This document shows, one piece after another, positions 10,382 through 19,362 of a stretch of DNA of 64,000 nucleotides. The notes beneath the pieces were generated by a model, which saw only the letters and a program-made list of their open reading frames with translations, searched no databases and was not told where the DNA came from. Each line of letters opens with the position of its first letter. Within the stretch, counting starts at the first letter, position 1. The translations under genes and the position numbers were made by a program. Source of the stretch: Fulvivirga sediminis (GTDB taxonomy: Bacteria; Bacteroidota; Bacteroidia; Cytophagales; Cyclobacteriaceae); assembly GCF_016757215.1 (NCBI RefSeq), contig NZ_JAESIY010000002.1:1-64000 (forward strand), given 5' to 3'.

Positions 10382-11199
10382 TCTTTATTCTTCTTAATTT
10401 GATTCAACAGGATGGCACATAACCTCTTGGAAACCCAATTATTGAAAATTTCTACCTCTAACTACAAAGTTAAAAATTCTATCACTCCACACACGTGATT
10501 TATATGGTATGAGTGTACTTAATGGTTATTCATTTTTTAATAGATAGCTCAAAATAAGCCTTAAAATTGTATGAATGACATATAAGGCAGTGCTTGTCGG
10601 TGATTTCAAGATTTACGATTACTTGATGTGTCAAGTAATATCTCAAAACTCATCTGTTACTTCACTTATAGCAAAGCACAAAAGCCTTTTATCTAACTGT
10701 TGAAAGATATCAAAAACAGCGGTGAGACGATAATAAGCAGGTTAGCTTAGATGATTTATTGAGGCTATTAGCCGTTAATTCTTTTAATACGAATAAATGG
10801 AAACAAAATTACTACCATAGAAACGCCATATAACATCCCTTTTAGCGAGTCATGAAGGTGAGTATATTGAGAAATCAAAAATGCACTAGATATTAAGCAA
10901 AGCCCGGCTGCAATGAATAGAAGGTTTTTGTTGAGTTTACGTTTCATAGTACATTATTTAAGATTACTACGGCCTTTACAAAATAATAAGGAATCCATTA
11001 CCTGTAGCCGATCTATATAGTTCTCTTCTAATCTAACAAACTTTCACCAATGCTACACAAACCAAATATACTCTTCAATGGAAGTTTGTTATGCCCCCTA
11101 TACCCTAGCTCTGATAAGGAATTAATTTAGAGGCTGACTAAGATTTATTATAATTAGCCCCCATTACCAGGCAAAGGACCTCAAAGTAATCTATATATT
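10382..11199. other. Long intergenic region with one small membrane ORF
   Basis: Apart from the 59-codon frame at 10768-10947 I find no coding signal. The sequence is AT-rich and without clear repeats or terminators. Confidence 0.55.
10768..10947 (-). CDS. Small two-helix membrane protein
   Basis: An uninterrupted frame of 59 residues starting MKRKLNKNLLFIAAG. It has a basic N-terminus, a hydrophobic helix at about 9-27, a short HLHDS loop and a second helix at about 37-53, then the basic end RIKRING. The positive-inside charge pattern and tidy ends argue for a genuine small membrane protein. No family recognised and no operon partner. Confidence 0.6.
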   Translation of the reverse strand: MKRKLNKNLLFIAAGLCLISSAFLISQYTHLHDSLKGMLYGVSMVVILFPFIRIKRING

Positions 11200-11766
11200 T
11201 TAATTCTCAATAAATTTCATCACAAAGTCAGCTCTTTCTCTTACAGCCACTTTAGGTATTTCCACGATATTATATCCGTATCTTTCATAGGTTTCTCGCA
11301 TTTGATCAAATGTCACAACTGCTTCTTCCCAATCCTGTTTTCGCTCACTATCAGTTTTATAAATTTCTTGCCATGGAGGAAGGATAAAAACAGTTTCATT
11401 GTACCTCCAGTTTTTAGCGTAATCATTCATTCTTTCACTAATTTCTAATTGAATAAGATCAGCGTAACCAATACTATCTAAGAATCCGCGGTCAAAAAAA
11501 ATGGGCATCTTACGAGTCCTCAGATTTTCCTCTACTTGTTCAAAACTGCTTATAGAACGCTCAAACATAATTTCCTTATACAACTCCTTGTTCTTCCAGG
11601 GCAGTGCCTCTCCCCCATTTTCCACCTGCTCCTTAATCAACTCTCTAGCAATTTCAGGAATAAATTCATATCCCTGTGAGCTTAACTCCTCTAATAAAGT
11701 GGTTTTTCCAACCCCTGGACCTCCTGTAATCACATAGAAATTCTTCAATTTTTTCGGTTTTATCAT
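11200..11766 (-). CDS. AAA_28-type ATPase (NadR-like P-loop protein)
   Basis: 188 residues. The Walker A loop GGPGVGKTT (about 15-23) is followed by an EIARELI segment, FFDRGFLDSIGYADL (Walker B region with an aspartate), and a C-terminal VTFDQMRETYERYGYNIVEI segment. This matches the single-domain AAA_28 family, whose members resemble the kinase domain of NadR and small-molecule kinases. The substrate is unknown. It is transcribed alone. Confidence 0.85.
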   Translation of the reverse strand: MIKPKKLKNFYVITGGPGVGKTTLLEELSSQGYEFIPEIARELIKEQVENGGEALPWKNKELYKEIMFERSISSFEQVEENLRTRKMPIFFDRGFLDSIGYADLIQLEISERMNDYAKNWRYNETVFILPPWQEIYKTDSERKQDWEEAVVTFDQMRETYERYGYNIVEIPKVAVRERADFVMKFIEN

Positions 11767-11888
11767 TCTAAATTCCGATTTGTTTTTGATGATGATATAG
11801 CAAAATTTTATTTTAAAAGCTCTTTGCTGAGAATAGCAGTTACAGCAGATTTTTCAGATTGAAGGGCTGAAATTACTCACTATTATAT

Positions 11889-13604
11889 CTATCTTAGGAA
11901 GTAAACCTCTGCGATCTTTCCATCCTTAACTTTATACACGGCTATGGCCTCAAATTTATCTTCCCCAAAGCCTGTAACTGACTCCTGATCAATAACCGTG
12001 TTACCTTGAACTATCCGGTTTACCAATTCGCAATGAAGATTAGTAACTTTCTCAAACATGCCCGAATACGCTTTTCGCATGGCTTCCTTGCCTTCCATTG
12101 TCAGTTTATTAGGAAACTCATATACCTTCACATCTTCTGCATAAGGCTCTAAAAATGCCTCAATATCTCTGGCATTATAAGCGTTGAGTTGTTTTTGCGC
12201 CAGCATCTCAGGAGAATCGGACAGAAGGGTATCCGTTTTAATCAAATTTCCTGATGAAATGGTATACTCAATGCCATCCACAAAATTAATTTCTGCGAGA
12301 GGATCTATATGAGTAATAACGAGATCGGCCTGCATCCCTTCATTAATATTCCCTAATTTATCCTTATTCAATATTTCCGCTGCATTTATGGTAGATGCTC
12401 TAATGATATCTATATGAGCCATGCCACTCTCTTTCATCCACTTTAATTCTTCAAAATAAGAGCTTGCATGGTGTGTCCCAACATTACCAGCATCGGTGCC
12501 AGTGGCTATTTTTACACCTGCATCATATAGTGCTTTTAAATTAGCCTTCCTCATACCATCTGCCACGGCCAGGCGCTCCTTCCCTTTTTCACCGTAGTTC
12601 TTATATTTTTCAATCAGCTCCTTCTTGCCAGCGATATGTTGCAGGTCAAATAATGATCCGAGCACAAAAGGATCGGCATATTTAAAGTCCGCCGTAGCGA
12701 GGTGGTTATTCTGAGAAAACACTTGGTTATACTTACCTGCCACAATAAGAGTAGGCACCAGCGTAACATGATTATCCTTTAGTAATTGGATAAACTCGTA
12801 ATCAACGGGCTTATCATCTACATTATGTACCAAAAAATCAGCTCCTGCCTTTATAGCCAGCTTAGCTGTATTTAGCTCGGTAGCATGCACTGCCACGGGC
12901 AAATTATTTTGATGACTTTCTTCAATTCCTGCCTCAATAAGCTGATAAGTTTGGTCTGACGGAAGATCTGGCAAATTGATATACCATATCTTAATGAAAT
13001 CTGGTTTATATGGCAGCTGTTTTCTTACCATTTCCCTAGCCTCCTCCTCTGTATTTACTTTTATAATGGGCGGATCTTCTATTTCAAAAGCTTTAGGCTG
13101 ATAGGTAGAAATGAGCGGACCAGTAAGAAAAACATTAGGAGCCACATCTTTCCTACTGGCCTTTTCTCTAATATCATAATTAGCCATAGGTCCTCCTACA
13201 TCATATACAGTGGTAATACCCACTTTCAAATATCTATCTAAGGTATTATCCAAATTCTCATGCATGTAGAGAAGTTCATTATTATATGGCCTAACATCTC
13301 TTAAGTCTATAGCATCTGGGCGAGTGTATAACCCTCCAGACTGAAAGAAATGAATATGAGCATCTATAAGACCGGGAATAATGTATTTACCACTAGCATC
13401 AAGTTCAATGGCACCTTCAGGCTTTTTTACTTTTCTCCCTATCTCAGCAATTTGGCTATCTCGTATCAGAAGATTAACTCCCTTTATATATTTACCCTTC
13501 TTTACATCTAAATAAGTAGCATTCTTTATAAAAACAGAAGAGTGAGTTTGACCAACAGCCAACTGAGCTATCAGCACACCTAGTATAAACAGAACGTTTC
13601 GCAT
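11889..13604 (-). CDS. Secreted amidohydrolase with C-terminal SnoaL-like domain
   Basis: 571 residues with an N-terminal signal peptide ending near VGQTHS, so periplasmic or outer. The amidohydrolase part (about 24-455) carries GLIDAHIHFF (metal HxH), the FIKIW lysine position, HATELN and HNVDD histidines and the TGTDAGN aspartate. It resembles imidazolonepropionase/prolidase-like metallohydrolases. After about residue 465 comes a separate NTF2/SnoaL-like module (NARDIEAFLEPYAEDVKVYE through VTGFGEDKFEAIAVYKV), of the type found in nuclear transport factor 2 folds. The fusion is unusual; the substrate is unknown. Confidence 0.88.
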   Translation of the reverse strand: MRNVLFILGVLIAQLAVGQTHSSVFIKNATYLDVKKGKYIKGVNLLIRDSQIAEIGRKVKKPEGAIELDASGKYIIPGLIDAHIHFFQSGGLYTRPDAIDLRDVRPYNNELLYMHENLDNTLDRYLKVGITTVYDVGGPMANYDIREKASRKDVAPNVFLTGPLISTYQPKAFEIEDPPIIKVNTEEEAREMVRKQLPYKPDFIKIWYINLPDLPSDQTYQLIEAGIEESHQNNLPVAVHATELNTAKLAIKAGADFLVHNVDDKPVDYEFIQLLKDNHVTLVPTLIVAGKYNQVFSQNNHLATADFKYADPFVLGSLFDLQHIAGKKELIEKYKNYGEKGKERLAVADGMRKANLKALYDAGVKIATGTDAGNVGTHHASSYFEELKWMKESGMAHIDIIRASTINAAEILNKDKLGNINEGMQADLVITHIDPLAEINFVDGIEYTISSGNLIKTDTLLSDSPEMLAQKQLNAYNARDIEAFLEPYAEDVKVYEFPNKLTMEGKEAMRKAYSGMFEKVTNLHCELVNRIVQGNTVIDQESVTGFGEDKFEAIAVYKVKDGKIAEVYFLR

Positions 13605-13912
13605 AAATTATAGGTTAAGGTATAAAGTCTGAAGATAAAAAAAGGATAAGGCAAATAGAAAACTTTTGAGATTTCCTTAAAATACACTAAGGAAAGAAGG
13701 TATACATGGTTTAGCATCTTGCAAAAAACTGGTCGCAAGAAGGGTGATGTGCTTTATTAAACGTTTGCTGCTATATTAAAGCCCTAAGGGTATTTCAAAG
13801 CATGGAGCTACGTGAAGTTATAGGCCATTAAGAGCATACGTTTTTAGGTTGCGGAGCTGGCAAGTTTTACATTTGTATACCACTGTGCCGCTGAGAAGGC
13901 ATTGAAACAATT
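13605..13912. other. Divergent intergenic region
   Basis: Separates the leftward amidohydrolase from the rightward 7TMR regulator. It contains an 8-bp inverted repeat, TTTCCTTA (13672-13679) and TAAGGAAA (13688-13695), and a -7 promoter match for the regulator at 13868. No gene seen. Confidence 0.5.
13868..13875 (+). promoter_or_regulatory. Candidate -7 box (TACATTTG)
   Basis: An exact TAnnTTTG match 37 bases before the ATG of the 7TMR regulator; a GTTGC at 13848 may serve as a poor -33 element (spacing about 16). Confidence 0.45.
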
Positions 13913-15484
13913 ATGATTTTACGAAGAATAGCCCTTTTATTGTTCTTATTATTTCAACTCGACGCATACGCAGCGAAACAGTTAGAAGGAGGATTATACA
14001 TTGACAGCACTGGAGCCGCCACAATAGATCAAATTTCACATGCCGCTTTTACCCAGGTAACCTTTCCGTATACTTTACGGCCCCAGGACGATAAGGTTTA
14101 TTGGGTAAAATTGAATTTGAGAGAAATTGAGGATTTTCTAGTGTTTTCAGATTGGTCGTTTGTTGAATTTTACACGGCGGACAGTACGGGCACCTGGACT
14201 GTCCAAAAAACGGGGCATTTGGTTCCTTACTTGGAACGAGATGTTCCTTTCAAAAATAAACTGTTATTGAGGGTACCCGAGCACAAACAAGCTTTTGGCT
14301 ATGTAAAACTCTCTTTTTCCTTGAATAGCATAAGAATACCAAATGGAATAAAGCCTCTATCTGTTTCAACCCCCAAGCTGATTTCTGCAAACACTTCAGG
14401 TAGCTACATTGCACCTTTCCTGCAAGGTTTTCTACTGTGCATAATTATTTTTTTGTTCTTTTTGTATTCATACTCTCGTGAAAAAGCGCTTATTATTTTT
14501 ATAACATATCTACTGTTGTGGGTGTACACCATAAGTCACAACAGTGGTCAGCTTATTGCCGTCTTTTCGTATATCCCTAATTTCCCGGCTTACATACCAT
14601 TTCTTGATATTGCCTTAGGCTCATCCATCATTACTATTACTGCCATATTGGTAATGTATCATCTGATCGACTTTAAAACGCATTTCCCGCATGAAAAATT
14701 GGTTTTTGATATCTTTATGGGAATTTTGGGTCTTGTACCTATAATTGCCATGTTTACACCTGGCAAGTTTTATCTGGTGTTAGCCGACTATATAGTCATT
14801 TCCATTGTTGTTGTAGGCTTTTTATACATCTCTATAAGTGCATATCTAAAAAAAATACCATTTTCACTATTTTTCCTTCTAGCAAACTTACCCTTTTTCC
14901 TTGGGACACTCATATACCTCTTCTTTGCTACCGGGTTTGCACATATAACTACAAAATACGATGACCTGTTTCTTTTCTCTGGAGTATTGTGTCAGTCCGT
15001 TTTCTTTTCCATTATATTCTCGTTTAGATATAACCGGATGAAGTTAAAAAACACACAAAAACAAATGGCTATAGCTAAACAAAACCAGAAGTTGTCTACA
15101 ATGACTCTGCATCTTTCCAGAAAGAATACAGTACTTGAGCAGGTAAAAAAATATTCTCAGCATTCGTCTATTGAGTCAGATTTTAAACCTTTATTGAAGA
15201 TGATCGAACAGGACCTGGCATTTGATAAAAACTGGGAAACTTTCAAACTACATTTTGAACAAGTCAATCAGAATTTTTTTAACAATCTGATAGCACGGCA
15301 CCCTTCTCTTACGGCCAATGATCAGAAGCTCTGTGCATATCTTAAGTTAAGCCTGTCATCAAAAGAAATAGCACAGCTCATGCACACGTCACTGTCAGCT
15401 GTAGAGAAAGCGCGGTACCGGCTGCGAAAAAAAATGGAATTGGACGGCAGTCAAAATCTATCCGCCTACATTCAGACCTTTTAG
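13913..15484 (+). CDS. 7TMR-DISM receptor with C-terminal LuxR-like HTH
   Basis: 523 residues. A signal peptide (about 1-20) leads into an extracytoplasmic DISMED2-like beta domain (about 25-155), seven transmembrane helices (about 165-375), a short coiled coil (about 380-415) and a LuxR-type helix-turn-helix at the end (LTANDQKLCAYLKLSLSSKE onward, about 463-523). Such proteins sense carbohydrate-like or other extracellular ligands and carry a DNA-binding output directly on the membrane receptor. It precedes the propeller lipoprotein gene on the same strand, with a 311-base gap; regulation of that gene is possible but unproven. Confidence 0.9.
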   Translation: MILRRIALLLFLLFQLDAYAAKQLEGGLYIDSTGAATIDQISHAAFTQVTFPYTLRPQDDKVYWVKLNLREIEDFLVFSDWSFVEFYTADSTGTWTVQKTGHLVPYLERDVPFKNKLLLRVPEHKQAFGYVKLSFSLNSIRIPNGIKPLSVSTPKLISANTSGSYIAPFLQGFLLCIIIFLFFLYSYSREKALIIFITYLLLWVYTISHNSGQLIAVFSYIPNFPAYIPFLDIALGSSIITITAILVMYHLIDFKTHFPHEKLVFDIFMGILGLVPIIAMFTPGKFYLVLADYIVISIVVVGFLYISISAYLKKIPFSLFFLLANLPFFLGTLIYLFFATGFAHITTKYDDLFLFSGVLCQSVFFSIIFSFRYNRMKLKNTQKQMAIAKQNQKLSTMTLHLSRKNTVLEQVKKYSQHSSIESDFKPLLKMIEQDLAFDKNWETFKLHFEQVNQNFFNNLIARHPSLTANDQKLCAYLKLSLSSKEIAQLMHTSLSAVEKARYRLRKKMELDGSQNLSAYIQTF

Positions 15485-15795
15485 CTTCGGCAAAAAGTGT
15501 TCATTTTCAGACCTTCATATCACAATATATACTTCAGGTACACCCATTTTCTTTGGGTTTAACGAAAGCCTATTGCATTAATGAAGCTCTACCCAGAACC
15601 AGTTATGCATACATTTCAATACATCAAGCAGACCTAAAATGCGCTATTTTGATTCGCAAAGGGCATTGTCCAGTTAATGTCCAGGTGTGTTATTAGTTCA
15701 AAATACCAGAAAATTTAAACTTGCTTAAGAAATTAAAAGAGATGTGCACAGTGCAGTCCTCTTTATTTTGTATAACTAATAAATTGAAAAATTTT
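15485..15795. other. Intergenic region before lipoprotein gene
   Basis: Open reading continues upstream of the chosen lipoprotein start, but the extra codons do not resemble a signal peptide. No terminator after the regulator gene and no RNA motif recognised. Confidence 0.45.
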
Positions 15796-17400
15796 ATGAA
15801 AATGAATCGAATTATTGAAGCATCTTTAGCGCTTTCACTGTTGTTTCTGGTGTTCTCCTGCTCAGATGATGAGGGCTCCAAGACAGATCCATCGGTGAAT
15901 GTAAGAGATACGACTTTCGCAGTAGACGAAAACCCCATGGATGGTGCTTTAATAGGTAAACTAAACGCTAGTACTGCTATAATGCCACAGAGTGAACAGC
16001 TTAAATACACTCTCATCAATCAGTCTATAGAAGGAGCCATTGTTCTCAATGAAACCACCGGTGAATTTGCCGTTGCTGATTCGAGCGTTTTTAATTTTGA
16101 GGTTAATGCTAACATAACTGCTACAGTAGATGTAACTGCTGCGGATATGAGCAAAACAGCAACCGTAAAAATAAATATTAATAACCTCCCCGACGAATGG
16201 GTACAGGTAGGAACTGATATTTTAGGAGAGGCTGCAGGCGATCAGTTTGGAAGAGGCATAAGCATAAACAAAGATGGTACTGTGATGGCAGTTGGAGCGC
16301 CTAGAAATAAAGAAAATGCTTCTTATGCTGGCCATGTTCGGGCCTACTCCAGAGGTACTCTAGACGGCGCATGGACTCAGTTAGGTGATGACATTGACGG
16401 TGGCTCCGGCGACATGTCTGGGCTAGCTGTTTCGATAAATGATAGCGGAGAGAGGATACTAATAGGATCATACCAAGGATCCAGCAACTATTATCCTGGC
16501 TTTGCTTCAGCCAGAGGAGGGCATGCTCGCGTTTTCTCATTAGAGGGAGAATCCTGGTCAAAGCTAGGAATTACGTTAGGCGGATACAAGCTTTCGCCAG
16601 ATGGAACTATAAATGATACAAACTTTGGCCAGGCAGTGTCTATAAGTGGCACGGGAGAAAGAATAGCGGTAGGCGCCCCATCGGTATATAATGGCAATAA
16701 TTCCCGTGGATACACTGTAGCATTCGAAGCATCAGAGACAAATGGTTGGAAGCAGTTGGGGAACAGAAAAGAAGGCGGGAGCGTGAACGAACGTACGGGC
16801 TACGCCGTAAGTCTCAATGAAGATGGAACCATACAGGCTGTTGGAAGCCCGGAGAGTAGCGCCCGAAAAGGCCACGTTAATGTATATGAACTTATAGGAG
16901 AAGAATGGACGAGCATAGGTTCTTCCATAATTGGAGATGAAGCTTTGGACAGGTTAGGCATAGGTATAAGTCTTTCAGATGACGGTCAAATTCTCGCTAT
17001 TGGTGCGGATGCTAGTGGCCAATCAGATAAACCAGGATATTTCAAGGTGTATAGAAATGAATCAGGCGAATGGGTGCAGTTAGGATCTACCATCTATGGC
17101 AGAGACGATGCAGATCGAATGGGACAGGGCATAAGTATTAATGGCGACGGCAGTACTCTTGTAGTGGGTGGTTTTGATTCAAACCAAAACGGAGATCATT
17201 CCGGATATGTAAGAGTGTATAAATATGACGAAGTAAAAAAAGACTGGATGCAAATAGGACCTGACTTTGAAGGAAAAGCGGGTGATCGTTTTGGCGTTGC
17301 AGTGTCAATAAACAACCAGGGAAATGCCATCATCATAGGTGCTGATCAATATCATAACGAGTCTCAGCCCGGATACGTGAGAACCTACTGGCTACGATAA
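15796..17400 (+). CDS. Lipoprotein with cadherin-like domain and seven FG-GAP-type repeats
   Basis: 534 residues from the ATG at 15796, chosen because it directly precedes a lipoprotein signal ending LLFLVFSC (the frame is open 25 codons further upstream). After a short acidic linker there is a cadherin-like domain (DENPMDGALIGKL to the NINNLPDEW strand, about residues 40-140). Then come seven repeats of the form GDxFGxxxSINxDGxxxAVGAP, beginning near bases 16240, 16405, 16620, 16790, 16948, 17108 and 17281. Seven such units would close an integrin-like beta-propeller. Expected location is the outer membrane surface; a binding role is likely and no catalytic motif is visible. Confidence 0.85.
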   Translation: MKMNRIIEASLALSLLFLVFSCSDDEGSKTDPSVNVRDTTFAVDENPMDGALIGKLNASTAIMPQSEQLKYTLINQSIEGAIVLNETTGEFAVADSSVFNFEVNANITATVDVTAADMSKTATVKININNLPDEWVQVGTDILGEAAGDQFGRGISINKDGTVMAVGAPRNKENASYAGHVRAYSRGTLDGAWTQLGDDIDGGSGDMSGLAVSINDSGERILIGSYQGSSNYYPGFASARGGHARVFSLEGESWSKLGITLGGYKLSPDGTINDTNFGQAVSISGTGERIAVGAPSVYNGNNSRGYTVAFEASETNGWKQLGNRKEGGSVNERTGYAVSLNEDGTIQAVGSPESSARKGHVNVYELIGEEWTSIGSSIIGDEALDRLGIGISLSDDGQILAIGADASGQSDKPGYFKVYRNESGEWVQLGSTIYGRDDADRMGQGISINGDGSTLVVGGFDSNQNGDHSGYVRVYKYDEVKKDWMQIGPDFEGKAGDRFGVAVSINNQGNAIIIGADQYHNESQPGYVRTYWLR

Positions 17401-17428
17401 ACGGCGGATAGCTGCCAACAGAGGCAGA

Positions 17429-17722
17429 ATGATGTATTTTGACCTTAGAAAACCTGTTGACCTGGGGGCAGGAAGTTATATCATCGCCTTACATGTACCA
17501 AATTCAACCTGGTATCTAAAGAGAGATTTCTTTTTAAATGCAGATACTGAAAAAGAAAGGTCGGCAGATGGAATTGTGATCGAGCGTCAGAGTTATCTTT
17601 TTAACAACGGAACATCAACATCTTTTCCCGAAGGCCTCGGCGATCCTTTTGAGGATGGCAATTTAAACAATGAAAATAATCTTCTTGGTTTGGTAGACTT
17701 TATGTACTATCGTCAGCCTTAG
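17429..17722 (+). CDS. Orphan short protein, possibly a gene remnant
   Basis: 97 residues, no signal peptide and no family recognised. It starts 28 bases after the propeller lipoprotein and reads like the C-terminal piece of an extracellular domain: SYIIALHVPNSTWYLKRDFF, then an Asn/Gly-rich stretch and LGLVDFMYYRQP. The frame is open upstream back to a stop at 17378-17380, without a better start. It may be a truncated remnant or a small coupled protein. Confidence 0.5.
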   Translation: MMYFDLRKPVDLGAGSYIIALHVPNSTWYLKRDFFLNADTEKERSADGIVIERQSYLFNNGTSTSFPEGLGDPFEDGNLNNENNLLGLVDFMYYRQP

Positions 17723-17767
17723 ATTTATAGAAGCGGTGTAAAGTTTGTATGCTTATTGGTCTTTTAA

Positions 17768-17808
17768 GAGGGGAAAACACCAGCAGATTTGCTAGCGTTT
17801 TCTCCCTC
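17768..17808 (+). terminator. Imperfect hairpin, possible terminator
   Basis: GAGGGGAAAAC (17768-17778) can pair with GTTTTCTCCCTC (17797-17808) with one bulge, and AGCA/TGCT lies inside. There is no T-run after it, so intrinsic termination is doubtful. Confidence 0.35.
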
Positions 17809-17882
17809 CTAGTCTTAACTTAAGCGCAGCGGTCCTAGGACCTACCAGGAATAAGAGCTTTCGCTCAGAATAATATAATTAG

Positions 17883-18038
17883 ATGGCTAAAGCTACAATT
17901 CACAATCATTATTTTCAGAATGATATTAGTTACGGTATGCAAAAGAATTTGAGCGGATGTTCAAGCTATATATGGATAGCATCTGACAACCAGATTGGAT
18001 TAGCATTTACTTCATTAAAAGAATGTAACTTTCCGTGA
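17883..18038 (+). pseudogene. Possible N-terminal fragment of a phospholipase D-like protein
   Basis: A 51-codon frame starting MAKATIHNHYFQNDI, followed by GCSSYIWIAS. The order IHNxYFxN ... SSxYIxIA resembles the beginning of PLD-like nuclease domains, after which the frame loses similarity and stops. The match is by eye and short; the frame could be unrelated. Confidence 0.3.
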
Positions 18039-18052
18039 AATATTTTGTAATA

Positions 18053-18181
18053 TCATGCCACACTTCTCTTTCTACAAAAATTACTATACTTCAATATGTT
18101 GTCAGCTTCATCATAAGGAGCTTTAAATAATTTCCATGTACTATAAATGCCATAAAGGGATATTAACAGTGACTCGGTCAT
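18053..18181 (-). pseudogene. Short frame, possibly frameshifted gene
   Basis: A 42-codon frame (MTESLLISLYGIYSTW to FCRKRSVA). Just upstream, ATGGACAACTCTTTC reads MDNSF in another frame. One added base would join the two into a longer protein beginning about 20 bases after the 18203-18406 remnant. No family recognised. Confidence 0.3.
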
Positions 18182-18202
18182 TACTGGAAAGAGTTGTCCA
18201 TT

Positions 18203-18406
18203 TTATCTTTTTAGCAATTCCTTAACTAATAGGCTTGCCTCTTCGTTTGAATGTAGTTTTCCAACTTCAACATCCACCCCCCTCATCTATTGCTTTTTTT
18301 CAAGTATTGTTAGCTTTTCAATATGCTCTATCTCATATTCAAGTTCAACAGCTTTAAGAAGTTCATGCAACAACTGAGGATCACTAATATCCTTGAGCCG
18401 GTGCAT
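18203..18406 (-). pseudogene. Small helical gene interrupted by an in-frame TAG
   Basis: A 39-codon frame (MHRLKDISDPQLLHELL to LEKKQ) meets TAG at 18287-18289, and the same frame continues for 27 more codons (MRGVDVEVGKLHSNEE to KELLKR) before TAA. The charged, leucine-rich helices look like a single small protein of about 67 residues split by one nonsense codon. The first half loosely resembles the helical hairpin of Sda-type kinase inhibitors; this is only a visual likeness. Confidence 0.4.
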
Positions 18407-18633
18407 TATTTTTCCTTTAGGTTTATAGATATATAAGTTAGATAGTTATAACTAAAGAAGCTAGAATGACGGTTTGAAATCTAACAAAATAGGGTTTCAA
18501 AAAATGCTGCTTTGTTTGGGAAGAAAACACCTCTAAATATGGTTAAGTTAAAGAGATATAGTCTCTATACTTTGAGCAAGGTATTAGAACGGGTGCTTCG
18601 GTGACTTTGATTAGCTATTAAATTCACCAAACA

Positions 18634-19362
18634 TTAATCATAGTTTAACATCTGTTGTTCTCGATGTAAATAGTCCATTTTCCTCCTCCTCTCTTCATTC
18701 AGACATTCAATTTTATCATTTATTTCTTTTCCAAATTTCCATGGATAAAGATTTTTTAAAGCCTCCAACTTTTTGAAATAAATTTCTGTTATATCTAGTT
18801 TTTCTAGAAGCTCTTCAATAACCTCATTCTGGAAGAAAGATACATTGTCTACAACTACAGAATCTATTTCATCATGAAGTTTTTCAATGTAAGAATACAT
18901 GTTATGATATTCCACCACTTTAAAAAAATCAAGCCATTTTTGCTTACTACTTAAATCAAGTAAATCCTTTGATAAATCAAACTCTATTTTCCTTTTATTG
19001 CCATTACCTGAACTAGTCAATTCTATACCATCCAATGATGATATTATTTTATGATAAATTTTATTATTTTTTAAATCAACCTTAAAATAAATTACGGGAA
19101 CAGTAAGTTTACTCCAATAATCAATGTGGTCTTTTTCCACATATTCAGAGAAATTAGCGTTAATAGGACTTTGAGTCGACTTTACTTGAGCTTTTATTAT
19201 CAATCCATTAGAATGTAAATCTTCATCAAGGATCTCAATTTCAGCATCAATACCAATATCGGCAGACATTATTCTAAAAGGGAAATGAAAATACTGATTA
19301 ATCCAGTGACCTAAATAAAGAAGCCCAGAATCACCTGTTGAACTAGTAGTATAAAATTTCAT
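18634..19362 (-). CDS. DUF4365 domain protein
   Basis: 242 residues. The N-terminal half matches the DUF4365 pattern: STGDSGLLYLGHWINQ, then ADIGIDAEIEI, then LIIKAQVKST, then DYWSKLTVPVIYFKVDLKNN. The arrangement D...ExE...QVKS is PD-(D/E)xK nuclease-like. The second half (about 150-242) is helical and charged, probably a coiled coil. DUF4365 proteins often occur in mobile or defence-related islands, and this gene sits beside decayed genes and is more AT-rich than its neighbours. Its function is not established. Confidence 0.75.
   Translation of the reverse strand: MKFYTTSSTGDSGLLYLGHWINQYFHFPFRIMSADIGIDAEIEILDEDLHSNGLIIKAQVKSTQSPINANFSEYVEKDHIDYWSKLTVPVIYFKVDLKNNKIYHKIISSLDGIELTSSGNGNKRKIEFDLSKDLLDLSSKQKWLDFFKVVEYHNMYSYIEKLHDEIDSVVVDNVSFFQNEVIEELLEKLDITEIYFKKLEALKNLYPWKFGKEINDKIECLNEERRRKMDYLHREQQMLNYD

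Larger units (their letters stand above)
17723..18633. other. Gene-poor region with decayed small genes
   Basis: A 911-base AT-rich stretch without an intact gene of normal size. It contains a long imperfect hairpin (17768-17808) and three short frames that look like remnants: 17883-18038 on the plus strand, and 18053-18181 and 18203-18406 on the minus strand. Confidence 0.6.

Noticed and set aside
18203-18406. Naming the interrupted small gene as a Sda-type kinase inhibitor
   Set aside because: The likeness is short, and Sda is a Firmicutes family; only a broken helical protein can be supported.
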